Assembly (NCBI GenBank): GCA_007922225.1
Contig: ML679973.1
Span: 1,120,033-1,184,032, forward strand
From: Emydura subglobosa
Taxonomy: Eukaryota > Chordata > Testudines > Chelidae
Direction: 5' to 3'
Length of the DNA stretch: 64,000 nucleotides
A program made the translations under genes and the position numbers. This document shows positions 43,008 through 55,565 of this stretch, piece by piece. The notes beneath the pieces are model-generated. The model was not told the DNA's origin, ran no database searches, and saw nothing but the letters and a program-made list of their open reading frames with translations. The number at the start of each line of letters is the position of its first letter. Position 1 is the stretch's first letter.

Positions 43008-45851
43008 CTGCAAAATAAATAACACTGGATGAACAAGTTAGTTAGACTGGAGGGCTACCCAAAGTAAAATGGGGCAATGTTTAGCCCCCTTCATCTTAAT
43101 TACAGAAGTGCTTTCTGTAAGAGAGTACAGGTTCCAGCATATAATGCTCTGACTACTTGGCTCACGAAGGAACGTGGCATGATGGGAGCTGTCGCCTCGC
43201 AGGAGCCACAGGTCTGTATTAAAGATGAAGGCCATTTATGAGCCACATTATAAAGTTTGGGCCTGCACTCCGGCTTTTCACACCAATTCCTTGGGAGAAT
43301 TTTAGAATGTTGAAGTCCTAGTTGCTAGTCAGTGCACACTATACTGCTCTGTGCCTCTTGCTGTGTTTACTATCGACCTCTCTCTTCACTCTCTACCTCC
43401 TGATTTCTCTCTTTCACGTCACATACCCACCTCCTCCATCTTCACGGTGCTATCTGAGTCATCCTGGCTGACCTGTCAATTCGCTCTAAAACTGTTACTC
43501 CATTTTCCCTCCAGAGTGGAATTGTATGATTTAATCAAACTCCCACTTCAACAGGAGTTGAATTGTGCCCATAGGTCATATCAGTCCGCTTTATTAATTT
43601 CCTGCAGAAACTATGGTAGCTGATACAATTAAGGGAAATGTTCATCAGTGCATTGTGAATACAGGGATGTCTGATTACAATGGATTCCTCTCGAGAATGG
43701 ATTTTATTGCCTGATAAAATGGGGAATAAAATCCTGAAAATATAAAAATGAAAAGGTGCATGCAGGTGGATGCAGACTGGAATTCAGATTTGGAGCATTT
43801 CACCAACAGGTTGTTGGGGGATCAAAAATTATTGCCATGGTGTAGTAGGAATACTGACGTCAGATTCCTGGGTTCTAGCCTTGATTCTTCCAGGGGCTTC
43901 CTATGTGCCCTTGGGCAAGTTCTTTCCTTTCTCTTTCTTAGGAAACCTAGCTGTACAATAGGGAATAAAACTGCCATGGCTCTGAGGGGGGTGGAAGCAG
44001 ATTTTCTTAACAGAGGCTAGGAAATGAATGGTGCATGGAAACGGAACTCTCCTCTGCCCTTTAGAGAGGGTCCCTCCAGGTTAGCTATGAAGCCCATTGG
44101 CAGTGCCTTGAGACAGTTTGAAAGGAGGCTGCTGCTGCTGCATGTGTTGTACCTATTCTGTGGAAGACTGAAGGGTTCATTCTTCAGGTCTGTGCATCTG
44201 GCAGCTTTCACCGGCATGAATTCACTTAAAGGAACTAATCATTCTTCATGCATTTTCCCCATGGGGTATTCTCTCAGGGGACTTTCCCAGGGAAATGTTC
44301 TCTGTTGCTTCAGCTCTGCCTTATTCTAACCGACTAGAAACATGGTTGGGAATTAATTGCACTTATAAATGGGATCCACTAGGGGGGCTCACAGGAATCT
44401 TTGCAAACCACGCGAGCCTTTTCTATATTACCTGTTTCATCACTGTATTCCCCATCAGAGCATTTCACACACTGAAAGCAACAGGTGGGCTCTCCCTCGA
44501 TGATGCCTTTTCTGGTACCCGGGAGGCAATCCCTGGTGCAGTTAGAGACTGGCACCTGTAAGACAAATCATAGTCTGGTTAAACATGCAAATGCATGATC
44601 TAGTATCTTGCTGGGGAAGGGCTCATGCATACTTCATTATGTGATGAGAAAGTACAAAATGTGCTAAGGTCAGATACTATGGTGATGAGCACAGTATACA
44701 ATTCTGGAGAGAGACCCATCCTGAAGGTGACTCTCTCTCTTTCTCAATACTCTCCAATTTCCTAACTTAAAAAAATGTCGCAGCCAACACAGGGGAATGC
44801 TATATTGGACCTCGTCTATGAATATATATGCATGTAACATATAGTAAAGCCAGCTGCAGAAAATGGAAGTTGTTGCCTGAGACAATAGATGGCAAGGCAG
44901 GCCAGAGATAATTTAGGTAGATTAACAGAGGTTTGCCCTTGTTGTAAATGCAGGTGCTAGATCAGGATTAAAGATTATAGATATTGGAGATAGGAAGTCA
45001 ACAGATGGAGTTCCATCTTCCTGAGAGGAAAAAATTCCCTGAGAGGAAGCAAGGGGACAGTTTCTTGGGCACAGAGCTTGCTAGAGTGGCAGACCTGGGG
45101 ATTTCTGAACAAAGAAACTGCCTGCTGTTGTTTGTTTCTACTGTGCTCAGGGAAACTGGATTCAGTGTACATTCTTTGCAAATAAACCCCCCCAAAACCC
45201 AAGAATATACCTGATTCATATAATCAATTTCTCTTTCTAACAGAAACAACACTGCAGGGCATTGACTTTTGGCTAACCACTGGGGCCAAAAGGGGCAACA
45301 CTATTTTACATATCAGCATTCTTAACTATTTCACTGCTCAACAAAGCATGTAGGGAAGGAGAGGAAGAATTATGAAGATCCAGTCTAACATTTCCCAGAC
45401 AGAGAGAGAGAGAGAGAGTGTGTGTGTGTGTGAGAGAGAGACTTGGGGGACATGGAAGATCTATAAATGAAGATGAACCAGCCTTTAATAACACAAAGTG
45501 GCACTGCAGTGCAGGGGCATGTGTGTGATTGTTCTAATTGTCTGGAAGAAGAAGAGGCTCAGCTTTCAAAGATTTGGAAAAGACTGCTGTGAGGGGTTTA
45601 AGGTGACCTATGGCACTTACCTCCCTGGAGAATCCACTCCACAGGATTTTGTTTTCATTGATAAAGAGCCTCTCTCCCTTCTTGGCATAAACATTGTAGT
45701 GTCCGACCTCCTCAAACATGATGGAGCCGTCCTCTGGTGACAGGTGCCAATTGATGATTGAGTAATTCCCTATCAGGTCCCCAAACTCGTCAAAATCCAC
45801 TTGCTCCCCCATGTTACTGGTGAAATTCAAATGACGCAGATGCTTCAGAAC
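41557..45851 (-). CDS. CASR: Calcium-sensing receptor, last three coding exons (5' part outside window)
   Basis: Class C GPCR that senses extracellular calcium and sets parathyroid hormone release and renal calcium handling. Exons join 45851-45621, 44555-44432 and 43007-41557 (231, 124 and 1451 bases; 601 residues). The first two lengths equal the mammalian exons as I recall them. The partial protein holds the end of the Venus-flytrap domain ('[18 protein letters not shown]', '[20 protein letters not shown]'), the cysteine-rich domain ('[19 protein letters not shown]'), seven membrane helices and a C-tail of about 198 residues. The tail keeps '[20 protein letters not shown]' and the RKR region '[13 protein letters not shown]', then a Q5 run and the motif '[16 protein letters not shown]'. 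The signal peptide and most of the ligand-binding domain (mammalian exons 2-4) are absent here and should lie beyond base 64000, making intron 4 longer than 18 kb. Confidence 0.97.
43008..44431. other. CASR intron 6
   Basis: Contains a MIR-type SINE at 43845-43995 (+) ('tgcccttgggcaagttcttt', 'ctgtacaatagggaataaaa'). No other feature. Confidence 0.6.
43845..43995 (+). repeat. MIR-type SINE in CASR intron 6
   Basis: MIR core 'ctatgtgcccttgggcaagt' with flanking 'attcctgggttctagcc'. Plus strand, antisense to CASR. Confidence 0.75.
44432..44555 (-). CDS. CASR: CASR exon 6 (cysteine-rich domain)
   Basis: 124 bases between acceptor TTACAG|GTGCCAG and donor AAACAG|GTAATA. It encodes '[18 protein letters not shown]' and '[18 protein letters not shown]', five of the nine cysteines of the domain linking the flytrap to the membrane helices, plus the first base of a split Asp codon. 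Confidence 0.97.
44556..45620. other. CASR intron 5
   Basis: Contains an (AG)n-(TG)n-(AG)n microsatellite at 45401-45441 and short C-rich runs. No other feature recognised. Confidence 0.6.
45401..45441. repeat. Compound (AG)n/(TG)n microsatellite
   Basis: About nine AG, seven TG and four AG units in series within CASR intron 5. Confidence 0.9.
45621..45851 (-). CDS. CASR: CASR exon 5 (end of Venus-flytrap domain)
   Basis: 77 codons, phase 0 at both ends, acceptor CTCTAG|GTTCTG and donor AGGGAG|GTAAGT. It encodes '[18 protein letters not shown]' with an N-F-T glycosylation sequon, through 'WSGFSRE'. One difference from the mammalian protein as I recall it is 'FDEFGD' where mammals have 'FDECGD', which would lose a cysteine. 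Confidence 0.96.
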
Positions 45852-46389
45852 CTAGAGAGAGAGACAGAGATGCCTTGAATGCTTGCATGTGACAACCCTT
45901 CCTTGACACAGGTCTTCTGTGAGCACCAGAACCTTCAGCCCAAGACCCAAAAGCCCTCACTGCATGAGGTGACGTTATTCACTCAGAGCAGTAGCAGGGT
46001 CCTGTCTTCCATGGAGGCCAGTCACTAAATGAGGCTATCACCCCACTTAGCCAGCCTGCTACATACAAACCACACTCCCCACCTTCGCTTGGTTCTTTAC
46101 TAACAATCAGCTATTGACTGACGTGGAGATGTTACTCAAAGCTTTTTTCTTCATTTTATAAAAAATACACTGCATTTCAGGTGGAACATTAAACCAAGTC
46201 CCTTCACCACCTGTAGGCCCTAGAGATCTTGGGGCATTTTTCCAGAAGTGTGTTAATCTGGCATCCTAGTCAAATTGCAATGTGGGTAATTCTATTCTGT
46301 ACGTTCTCCCTGCAGTTTAGCTAGAGTATTCTTCACGTCCTGTCTTAAACTCTCATGTGCTGTTGGTGTGAGCAGTTAACCAATCCTAG

Positions 46390-46670
46390 GACCACAGGAG
46401 CTGCCATACCAGATAGGGCCAGTTGTCCATTTAGTCAAATGTCCTGTCTCTGACAGTGCCTAGTACCAGATGTATCAAAAGAAGGAGCAAGAAACCCAGT
46501 ATTGTCAGTTAAGGAATGACTCACCCATATAGGAAGTTTCCTTCTAATCCCTGCCAGTTTGTTGCTGCTTTATCCCTCAGGCATGAAGTTTATATCTTAT
46601 AGCATTGTCTCCTATCTAAAGTTACTGTGGATGTTCTCATTGCTCATACTTATCCATTACTTATTTGAAT
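46390..46670 (-). repeat. CR1 LINE 3' end, antisense (old)
   Basis: 'gctgccataccagatagggc' and 'tcctgtctctgacagtgcct' are antisense to the CR1 3' end seen in sense at 37690-37760. Strongly diverged. The stretch 45852-46389 holds nothing recognised. Confidence 0.65.
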
Positions 46671-47589
46671 AATTACATTTCCATAGCATACTTAAAAGAA
46701 CACACACAGTCTTGACTCGTAGGTGCCCTTGGCATCAGCTATAAATACATTACATAATCGCAAGAACCCAAAGAGCAGCACATTCCCCACCCCTATGCAT
46801 ACACAAAACGTAATTGTAAAGCAAATCAAAATCAGGCCTGCCTATCTGAGCCGCCCAGTCAGGCAGGAGCAGATGCCGGGGGAGGGATGCAGGCAGTAGC
46901 AGTTCCCCTTGTCTGGATCTGAAGCGCGGGGGAACACATCTTGGATATGGTAACAGATGACGGCTCCAGCACCATCTAGCTGGGCCAGGCACATGGGTGT
47001 GGGGAGCTGGCATGAAGCATCAGTATCCGTCGCCAGCAGTGCAGAGAGTGCTATGAATTCTGCTGATGCCTCGAGATTGGTCTTCAGATAATGGCAATGG
47101 ATGTGGCAAAGTGGACTAAAAGCTCCTACCTGCAGGCTAGTTACCTTAGCAGGTGTCACCAATGGTTAATTTGTTCTGTCACTTCTTCCATTACTGCTGG
47201 CTTCTAAAGTTTATTTGCTGTAGGCAGTAGGGTCGATGTGTGATGTGATGTGAGACTCTGTACTGGGCTGATTCCCATGCCTTCTATGTATTTCTCCAGT
47301 CCCCTAATACTGTCCATGAGTCGTTAAGATCTTGTATGCATTTTTAGCAGTTTCTTGGCTATCTTGATAGCTGCTTCCGTCTACGTCACTGGCCTGTGCT
47401 AATGCTAAAAACTATGCAAATTCTTGACAGGCAAACTGAAGTCCATTATGTGTAATAACTGTCTCTGGACTGCCATACCAGTAAAATTGAGCTTTGCCGC
47501 ATTCAGTGACAGAAGCTGCTGTTATTGCACATAAGGGACATATTTCTCAATAATCCAAAGAGTAATCAACCATCATAAGGCAGTTCACC
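46671..47589. other. CASR intron 4, no feature recognised
   Basis: Minus frames of 87-106 codons at 46750-47162 show no CASR exon or other domain. In particular the expected large flytrap exon is not here. Confidence 0.4.
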
Positions 47590-48674
47590 CTTTTTAAAAG
47601 ACTGTAATGGCTTTTGTACAAAATGTGCTTTGTGAGGTATCATTTGAAAACTCATAATGTACTGATCATTATTGTCCTGATGAAATATGCGTGGTAACAT
47701 TTTATGTAACGTTATAAGACTCTACTGTATAGCATTACTGAGGCATAGTCCAAGTTTAGAAAAGCAGGCACAAACCAGTTCTTTAAAGACAAAAGGCAAA
47801 CTGACACCTCTGCCAGATGTCAACAATATCAGATAACTATCACCTGGTTAAGTGGCCATTTTTGGCTGGAAAAAGGGTGTGAGCGAGAAATTTACATCTT
47901 GGCAAAGAAACAGCTGGAAGTTCCTGACTTCCCAAACTTTCTGTCTCCTGAAATCCAGCTGGAGATGATTCTCATAGAAGACTAAAAGGATAAAAATGAG
48001 AAACAAAGGCCCCAAATCACCTCTCCCTTCATCTCGATTCACAGCATCAACAACGCTTGAAGGACAAAGGCAGCATCATTAGTCAGAGATCCTGTCTGAA
48101 AGGAGTTCAGTCAGTAAGACCACTAAAGCAGGTGGTGAGAGGAATCTTTTGCTTTGAATTCACTTAGTTTGTCAAGTTAGGTGTTTGCTGTGTTTTATCT
48201 TTTATTTCTTTGTAACCAATTCTAACTTTTATGCCTCATTACTTATAATCATTTAAAATCTACCTTTCTGTAGTTAATAAACTTGTTTTTATTGTTTCAT
48301 CTAAACCAGAGTATGTTTGGATTGAAGTGTTTGGGGAAACTCCACTTGAGATAAGATTTGTGCATATCATTTTCTATCAATGAAATGATGGACTTTATAC
48401 GAGTTTGTATTGTCCTGAAAGGTGCTGGGCAATCCAAGATGCACATTTCTGGGGGAAAGACTGAGACTGGGGGTTTTCTGGTGTTGCCTTGCAATGTAAT
48501 CCATTGGTGGCTGGCTATAGCACTCACACCATATAGCTGGGAGTGATTTACATGCTGGAGGTAACCAAGAGAGGTTGCTCTCACAGCGAAGCAGTGTAAA
48601 GGGCTCTCCAAGTTGGAGAATTGAGGGGATATAGTTGAGATGTCAGTTCAGATTATACACTGGGAAATGTCACA
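47590..48674 (+). repeat. LTR-like repeat, copy A
   Basis: Collinear with copy B (48746-50606). Shared blocks are 'ttgtgaggtatcatttgaaa', 'atcatttaaaatctaccttt' and 'gtagttaataaacttgtttt' (poly(A)-like). Copy A ends 'gggaaatgtcaca'. The left end is truncated or diverged. No coding sequence. Confidence 0.7.
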
Positions 48675-49059
48675 AAGGTATATTTGGTATCCCTATATAT
48701 GTGAATCCATGCTCTGCTTCATTGATCAGGTATTTTATACATCCCTGTGACAGTCTACACTATTAAAATCACCACTTTTATAAAACTGTGTTAAATCTTG
48801 TACGTGTGCCTTGTGAGGTATCATTGGAAAAGTTGTAATCTGTTGAACATTACTGTCCTGTTGAAATGTATGTGTCATCATTGTATATGAGTTCATGAGA
48901 TTTTGCTATGTTTGTTACTGAAACATGTTGTGAGTTTGGGAAACGCCCACCGACTAGCTTCCTAGAAATTACAAAGGAACTGTAAAACAAGCATTACATG
49001 TCAAGCCTCACGTATATGGGAGGGGCAAGGAAGAATTTGCAATTCATATGAAGGATTAA

Positions 49060-49823
49060 GGCCTTGTCTACACTACAAAAATTGGTCAACATAAGATATG
49101 TCGACTTTCAGCCACATTCAGCGGTGGCTGATGTCCACACTGCTCTCCTTGAGCAGGTGGAGTGTGTCCTCACCAGGACCACTTCTACTGACCTAAGGGG
49201 CAGTGTTGGGGGAGCTGAGAGACATCTCTCAGACCCTGCAGGGAACCCACAGGCTCCTGGGCTCCCTGTGGGCTGCCCTCCCCACTCCCGATCCCAGGCC
49301 AGGAGCTGGCTGCAGCCCCCTGCGTCTTGTCCAGTCCCAAGTTGCAGCCGGGAGCTGGGAGGCAGCCGCCCGCACCCCGGGTCACAGCCGGGTGGCAGCT
49401 GCCCACGGCTTGCCAGCATCCTGGGCTGCCCGCGGGGCTGCAGCCACCCGCACCTGGGCTCGCAGCTGGGCTTCAGCCACCTGGGGCTTGCCAACGTCCC
49501 CAGCTACCAGTGGGGCAGCAGCCACCTGCGTCTTGACAGCATCCCAGACTGCCAGCGGGGCTGTAGCTGCCTGTGCCCGGGCTCACGGCTGGGCAGCAAT
49601 GAAACTGACAAGTATGACAGCCCCCACTCTGCTCTAAGAGGACTCGGTGTCTACACTGACACTGTCGCCCTCGCTCTGCCTCTACTTCTCGTAGAGGTAG
49701 GGTTTTTTTGTCAGAAAAATGGCAGTTTTGTCGGCAGGGAGATGACTGTGGTGTGTACACTAGCACTGTTTTGTCAACAAAAGCTGACTTTTGTCGACAA
49801 AACTCTCTAGCGTAGACCAGGCC
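49060..49823. mobile_element. Harbinger-like MITE with TAA target duplication
   Basis: Ends 'ggccttgtctacact' and 'agcgtagaccaggcc' are inverted repeats (13 of 15 matching). TAA flanks both ends (49057-49059, 49824-49826), fitting the TWA target of PIF/Harbinger elements. The interior is GC-rich and contains a minisatellite. A 248-codon frame spans it, but only because the minisatellite unit is a multiple of three; it has no transposase features. Confidence 0.75.
49362..49562. repeat. 78-bp minisatellite inside the MITE
   Basis: Units 49362-49439 and 49440-49517 are each 78 bases and begin 'gcagcc(g/a)cccgcacc'. A third unit (49518-49562) has an internal deletion, and partial units lie on both sides. 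Confidence 0.8.
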
Positions 49824-50606
49824 TAAGTGCAAAACACTTAGGCAATGGGGGCTGCCTGACCCCATGACACAGCAAGGATTTCTCCAGCACTAGGAGGAGC
49901 GTATAAAATAAGGGTCAGTGATATGAGCAGTCCACCTCTCCTCCCCAACCCATAGAGAAGGCAACAAGATTGTCTGGAAGAGAGAAACATCATTGACTTC
50001 AGGGAAGTCGTCCTAGCTGGAAAACTTTCCAATTAGCACAGACTGCTGTAGGTTTTTGGATAAGAGAAACCTTATTGCTTCAAATTTAACTTAGCTTGAT
50101 AGAGTTTAGGAACTAGACTGCGATTTTCTCTTTTCTTTCTTTTTGTAACTAATTCTGAGCTTCTATGCCTATACCATTTACAATCATTTAAAATCTCTCT
50201 CTCCTTGTAGTTAATAAACTTATTTTAATGTTTTATTTAAGCCAGCGCGTTTTTGACTGAAGTCTGGGGAATCTACTCAGCTTACAAAGGCTGGTGTATA
50301 TTTATACCCTGTGATGGAATGATGAACTAATGAATGAGCTTACTCTGTTCAGGGGGTCTCGAGCTGTGTGAGAGGCATATTTCTGGGGTGGAAGATGGGG
50401 ACTAGGTATACGCAGGTGCTGCCCCACAAAGTAATTCAAGAGTGGCTGGGCATAACACTCTGGGATTTGTCTGGAGGTTACTTGCATGCGAGAGGTTGGA
50501 GTGAGTGGGCAGAGTGGCAGCTCACACAGCAAACCAAGGCGCAGTGCCCAGCAGACTGCTGAGTTAAGATCCAACAGTCCAGACTGTACTCGGGGGCATG
50601 TCACTG

Positions 50607-53379
50607 TCCCCTTGTTGATGTGCTAGGAATTCACTGAAGATTAACTGACTTATGAAGTCTTTCACCTCCGTGTGGGAAATAGTGTAACGAGAATACAGAC
50701 TTAGTATAAACTTCAATTATTTCTATTTCAAATGGAATTCATATTAATCAGCTGTAAAGTAACTTTCTGCTTTGAGATGGACAGTTAATAAAGAAGACAA
50801 GCTGTGTAACCTTTTCCCCGGTTAGACTGTAATGGTCTCTAAGTTCCCAAATTCTCTTGTTTGAAAGGAAAGATGTGACATCTGGCATGAGATGTCCATT
50901 TATTTTGAATAATTGCTGGTGAAAACATGATTTGCATGTTTGGTTTTTGTGTCAGAAACTTTTGCAACCAGTTATTGTTATGGATTTTTGAGACCCCTTT
51001 CCTGCAAGCGAGAATTGATGTCAACACATAACTATTTAACCCGGAGATGGGACTATGGCAACGTCCTCAAAACTCTGGTTCATGTGCTTCCTTCATCTTT
51101 GATATTTTTGGGTTCATAAGTCTACACTGCATGTGATTTGCAAAAATGACTATTTCAAGAAAACTGCTGGCTTTTCTAAACAGACATTAACCCAAAGTTT
51201 GCCTCGTTTCAGCTGAATTGGGCCATGTTGCTGGAGTCCAAGGCATACTTCAGACATGACTTAGAGGTTGGAAGGAGGTGCCAGGAGGTGGAGCAAGCTC
51301 GAATTGCAAGATCAAGCTGAAGGTGGGAGGTTTTGGTTCCTGTGGGTTAACACATCTGGACTGATGCTCCCACTTCCCGAGGCAAGTCTACAAGAAGACA
51401 ACACTGACTGGGCTATGTCAGCCTCTGAACAGTCTGCCAGTAAGGCCCTGCTAGCATGAAGTACTGTCCCAGCAAGATCATCATCTGGTTTCTTAACTGC
51501 AGCTACAGCTCCTATTCCATATGAGACTGAGGGCTGCAAGAACTGGAGAGGTCAACCCCCCTCTTATCTTAGGTATTTTATTTTTCCTTTTTTTCTACTT
51601 TTGCCTTTTGTTTTTATTAATTGGGAGATTTCCCAGCCTTTTTATTATTAGTGTGGCTGGTTGCCTGCCTGTGTGCGTGAGCACCTGTAAAGTCCACACG
51701 GGGAAGGAGCCAGAAAGAATAAGCCCTCAAATCCAAATAGCACTAAACTGTCGCTCATCAAATCATTGACTGTGTTGCTTATTCTGTGCAAGTGTCCAAA
51801 GAAACTATGCTGCCAGCTATAAAGTATTAAAGGAGAGCTCTCAACAAGGTCTGAATCTGTGTTGGCGATGGGGAAAGGATAGGCTTAGTCATCACACATA
51901 TCAGTGAAATCCAAGGAGGACGCTTTAACTGGCTTTCAGGTTGTAATTTAGATGTAAACAGTCATTTGATTTCAGTACTAAAATATTCAGCCAGTTAAGC
52001 TGACTGCTTTACTGTCAGTGAAGTTCTCTAATTGGAGGTTATAACTAACTGGACAGGCACCTCCCTGGATTCCAGTTTTAGGACTTGTGAGGATTGATTT
52101 ACCTGCTGCATTAATCTGCTGATTTGACTAAACTGATGACTTTAAAAACATCCTCAGATTGGTTGAGTTTGTTTCTTTATTAGAGGCACATGGCAGAAAC
52201 CCTTTAAGCATGGCAGATCATTATTTCATCGGCCACTTGCAAAAGCCCCAATTTTCACTGGATTCTGCTGACAGCAGAGGGACTTGTGGCACGTTAGTTA
52301 TGTCAAAGTCTAGTCTCTGGGGATTCCTCCATATGGACATGTCAATACACATCATCCCAGAGAGTACATAAAAGTGCCATCGTTTTAGCATGGAGTTGCA
52401 CGTCAGCAATCTGAGTGATTTATCTTGAATAATTTTGCAGTAACCCTTAAAGCTGTTTGAGCATAGTTACATTTTGCAAGAAGAGCCACTGTCAATTTGA
52501 CAGATGAATGTCTGAGCTGGGCGCCTTGGTAATGCTTGACGTTTTAGTTGTACAAACCACTTTTTCCTTTGCCCTTCACATTCCTAATACAGTGGGTGGT
52601 GAAGATAAAATAACGTGAGGAGGAGTCATTGTCACTCCCCACTTGCTGTACATTACAGAATTGTTTCTGTTATTATTTGCATAATTTTGCATAATGACTT
52701 TTTTCTTGCAATAAGCACGTGGCATTATATGCTAGATGTTTGCTTTTTTCAAGGTTTCTCCCACAATACATGGATTGTTTGTACTTACCATTTTTTCCCC
52801 ATTGTCCTATTTCTTGTTTTAGTCTGTGTTTGCCTTTATTTTGTGTGTGACGTGTCTTCCGTTATTTCTAATGTTTTTTATGCAGCAGATAAACAGTCTG
52901 ATTAAGTTCCAACCAGGGGAGTTTGCAAGGGGGGACAAGCAGGGGCATAGGCACCCCCCAATAATCGTTGGGGGCACAGAACTCCTCCCAGCCCTGGGGC
53001 CACAGCAGGGGCACAAAAAATGCCTCTCCAAAAGGGGCCACATTTAAATACCTGTGCATGCTCCTGGTTCCAATTTAGAAGTGGCATAGCAAGTGCACTC
53101 TGTCTTCATTATCTTGGGTGCACAAAACTACACAATCTCTAATAAGTCTGACTGCAAGTGTACCAATTTTGCATGAGCAGGAGAGACCGTGGCAACCTGG
53201 TTGTCTATTGGTCTATAGTTTCAGTTTCATTTTGATCAGATATACTGAAAAGATCTCTCTTATATATTCCATTGCTTTTAGGCAAAAGGTAGCTTCCTAA
53301 AGAATCTAGGATTTTATTTAATCTTGTCTTTCTGCATCTGCTAGCTGTAAATGCTGCAAATGAGTAAGCGGCCATTATC
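50607..53379. other. CASR intron 4, no gene recognised
   Basis: Small frames only. 51060-51770 has a repeat-like look, ending in a T-rich tract near 51570, without a diagnostic motif. No CASR exon found. Confidence 0.4.
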
Positions 53380-54118
53380 CAAAATTGATATGGGATTCAT
53401 TGATAAAGAATTAAAGATGGGAATATAATTAATGCCAGTCAATACAGTTTTATGGAAAATAGGTCTAGTCATACAAACCTGATTTCATTTTTTGATGCAA
53501 CAACAAGCTTAGTTAATAAAGATAACTGCATAGAAGTAATGTAAGGAGTTTGTCTTAGTAGCACACAAGTAATGCACATTGTGATTAAAAAATAGCACTA
53601 TACAGTATCAGTAAAGCACACACTGAAGAGATTTAGAACTTGCTACATGACAGAACTCAAAGAGTAGTTCCCAGTGAGGAATCATCATCAAACATGGGTG
53701 TATTTCTAGTGGCGAGAAAGAATCAGTTCTAGACTTGTTGCTATTGAAGATTTTTATCATGATCTGAAAATAAATATAAAAAATCTTTGCTAATAAAATT
53801 TGCAGATGACATAAAGAGTGGTGGAGTGGCAAATAATGATGAGGACAGGGGAGTCATATAGACTGAGCTGTATTTCTTGGTAAACTGAATCCATTCAAAC
53901 AAAATGTGTTATAATACAGCCAAATTCAAAGTCATACATCTAGGAACAAAGAATCATTCTAGACCATACTTACAGGATGGGGAACTGTATCCTGGTAAGC
54001 AGGGATTCTGAAAAGGTCCGCTTAGATGTCACAGCAGACAATCAAGTCAACATGAGTTCCAGTACGATGCTTGACAAAAATTGCTAATGAAATCGATGAT
54101 TGTATACACACAGAAGTA
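53380..54118 (+). repeat. CR1 LINE (outer copy), left part
   Basis: Sense CR1 RT region and beyond: 'ttatggaaaataggtctagt', 'ttgcagatgacataaagagt', 'gatggggaactgtatcctgg'. It ends at 'cacacagaagtag' and resumes at 55566, where collinear CR1 sequence ('gtaggagagaggtgatttta') continues. Confidence 0.85.
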
Positions 54119-55565
54119 GATTAATAGATTAGAAGGCCAGAAGAGATCTGTGATTATCTCCTTTGCACTTCGGTATAATACAAGTCATGGGACTTCCCTG
54201 AATTAATTTCTGCTGGAACTAGAGCATATCTTTTAGAAAAACATCCAATCTTGATTTAAAAATTGTCAGTGATGGAAAAGCCAACACAACCCTTGGAAAG
54301 TTGCTCCAATGGGTAATAATGCCCATGGTTAAAAATGTGCTCCTTATTTTTAGGTTGCAAATTCTATAACTTTGTCTGCTAGATTAAAGAGCTCATTTTC
54401 AAAGTTTTGTTCTCCATAGAATCATAGTAGATTATACTTGGAAGGGACCTCAGGAGGTCATTTTGTCCAACCCCAACTAAATCATCCCAGCCAGGGCTCT
54501 GTCAAGCTGGGCCTTAAAAACCTCTAAGGATGGAGATTCCACCACCTCCCTAGGTAACCCATTCCAGTGCTTCACCACCTTCCTAGTGAAAAAGTTTTTC
54601 CTAATATCCCACCTAGACCTCCCCCCCTGGAATTTGAGACCTTTGCTCCTTGTTCTGTCATCTGCCACCACTGAGAACAGCCTAGCTCCATCCTCCCTGG
54701 AACACCCCTTTAAGTAGTTGACAGCTGCTATCAAATCCCCCCTCACTCTGCAAACTTGCTGAGGGTGCAATCCACCCCATCATCCAGATAATAAAGATGT
54801 TGAAGAAAACCGACCCCAGGACCAATCCCTGGTGCACTCCACTTGATACCAGCTGCCAACTAGACACTGAGCTGTTGATCACTACCTGTTGAGCCTGATG
54901 ATCTAGCCAGCTTTCTGTCCACTTTATAGTCCATTCATCCAATCCATATTTCTTTAACTTGCTGGCAAGAATACTGTGGGAGACCGTATCAAAAGCTTTG
55001 CTAAAATCAAGGTATATCATGTCCACTGCTTTCCCCACATCCACAGAGCCAGTCATCTCATCATAGAAGGCAATCAGATTGGTCAGGCATGACTTGCCCT
55101 TGGTGAATCCATGCTGACTGTTCCTATTCACCTTCCTCTCCTCCAAGTGCTTCAAAATGGATTCTGCTCCATGAAGGTACTTATAGACTTTGCTCAAGTT
55201 GCCCCTTAACTTCCTTTTTGTTGAGATAAACAGGTTGGGCTCTTGGAATCTCTGAATATAACATGTGTTTTAATCCTTCAGTCATTTTTGTGACTCTTCT
55301 CTGTATCCTCTCCAATTTATTAACACCTTTCTTGAATTGTGGACTCTAGAACTGGACAGTGTTCCAGTAGTGGTCGCACCAGCGCCAAATACAGAGTAAT
55401 ATAATCTCCTTATGTCTGAGATTCCCTTATTTATATGTCAACTTAGCCCTTTGGGCCACAGTGTTGTACTAAGGGGCCATGTTCAGGGGATTGCCCACCA
55501 TTTCTGTCCTTTTCAGAATCACTGCTTCCCCCAGCCTGTAATAATGGCCTGCATTCTTTGTTCCT
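54119..55565 (-). repeat. CR1 LINE (middle copy), itself interrupted
   Basis: Antisense CR1 3' region from 'attagaaggccagaagagat' at 54128. It is broken at 54417 and resumes at about 55177 with 'gtacttatagactttgctca', running to 55560. It is inserted in the outer plus-strand CR1. Confidence 0.8.
54417..55176 (-). repeat. CR1 LINE (inner copy)
   Basis: Antisense CR1 with conserved 3' end ('ggaagggacctcaggaggtc') and an RT segment encoding 'SQHGFTKGKSCLTNLIAFYD' and 'LDFSKAFDTVSH'. The RT joins the 3' part abruptly near 54770, so it has an internal deletion. It is less decayed than its host and hence probably the youngest of the three. Confidence 0.88.

Larger units (their letters stand above)
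48746..50606 (+). repeat. LTR-like repeat, copy B, split by a MITE
   Basis: Starts 'tgtgacagtctacactatta' and ends near 'gggggcatgtcac', with inverted-repeat-like ends. It contains 'ccttgtgaggtatcattgga' and 'gtagttaataaacttatttt', as in copy A. 'tccc' flanks both sides. A 764-bp DNA element is inserted at 49060. It has the same orientation as copy A, only 71 bases away. Confidence 0.7.

Noticed and set aside
46842..47162. 106-codon minus frame considered as a missing CASR flytrap exon
   Set aside because: No CASR motif, wrong length, no matching splice sites.
49064..49810. 248-codon open frame
   Set aside because: Lies wholly inside a MITE and is kept open by a 78-bp GC-rich minisatellite; no domain and no transposase motif.
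54682..55197. 171-codon frame with an RT motif
   Set aside because: Not a host gene; it is the RT of the inner CR1 joined across an internal deletion to its 3' end.
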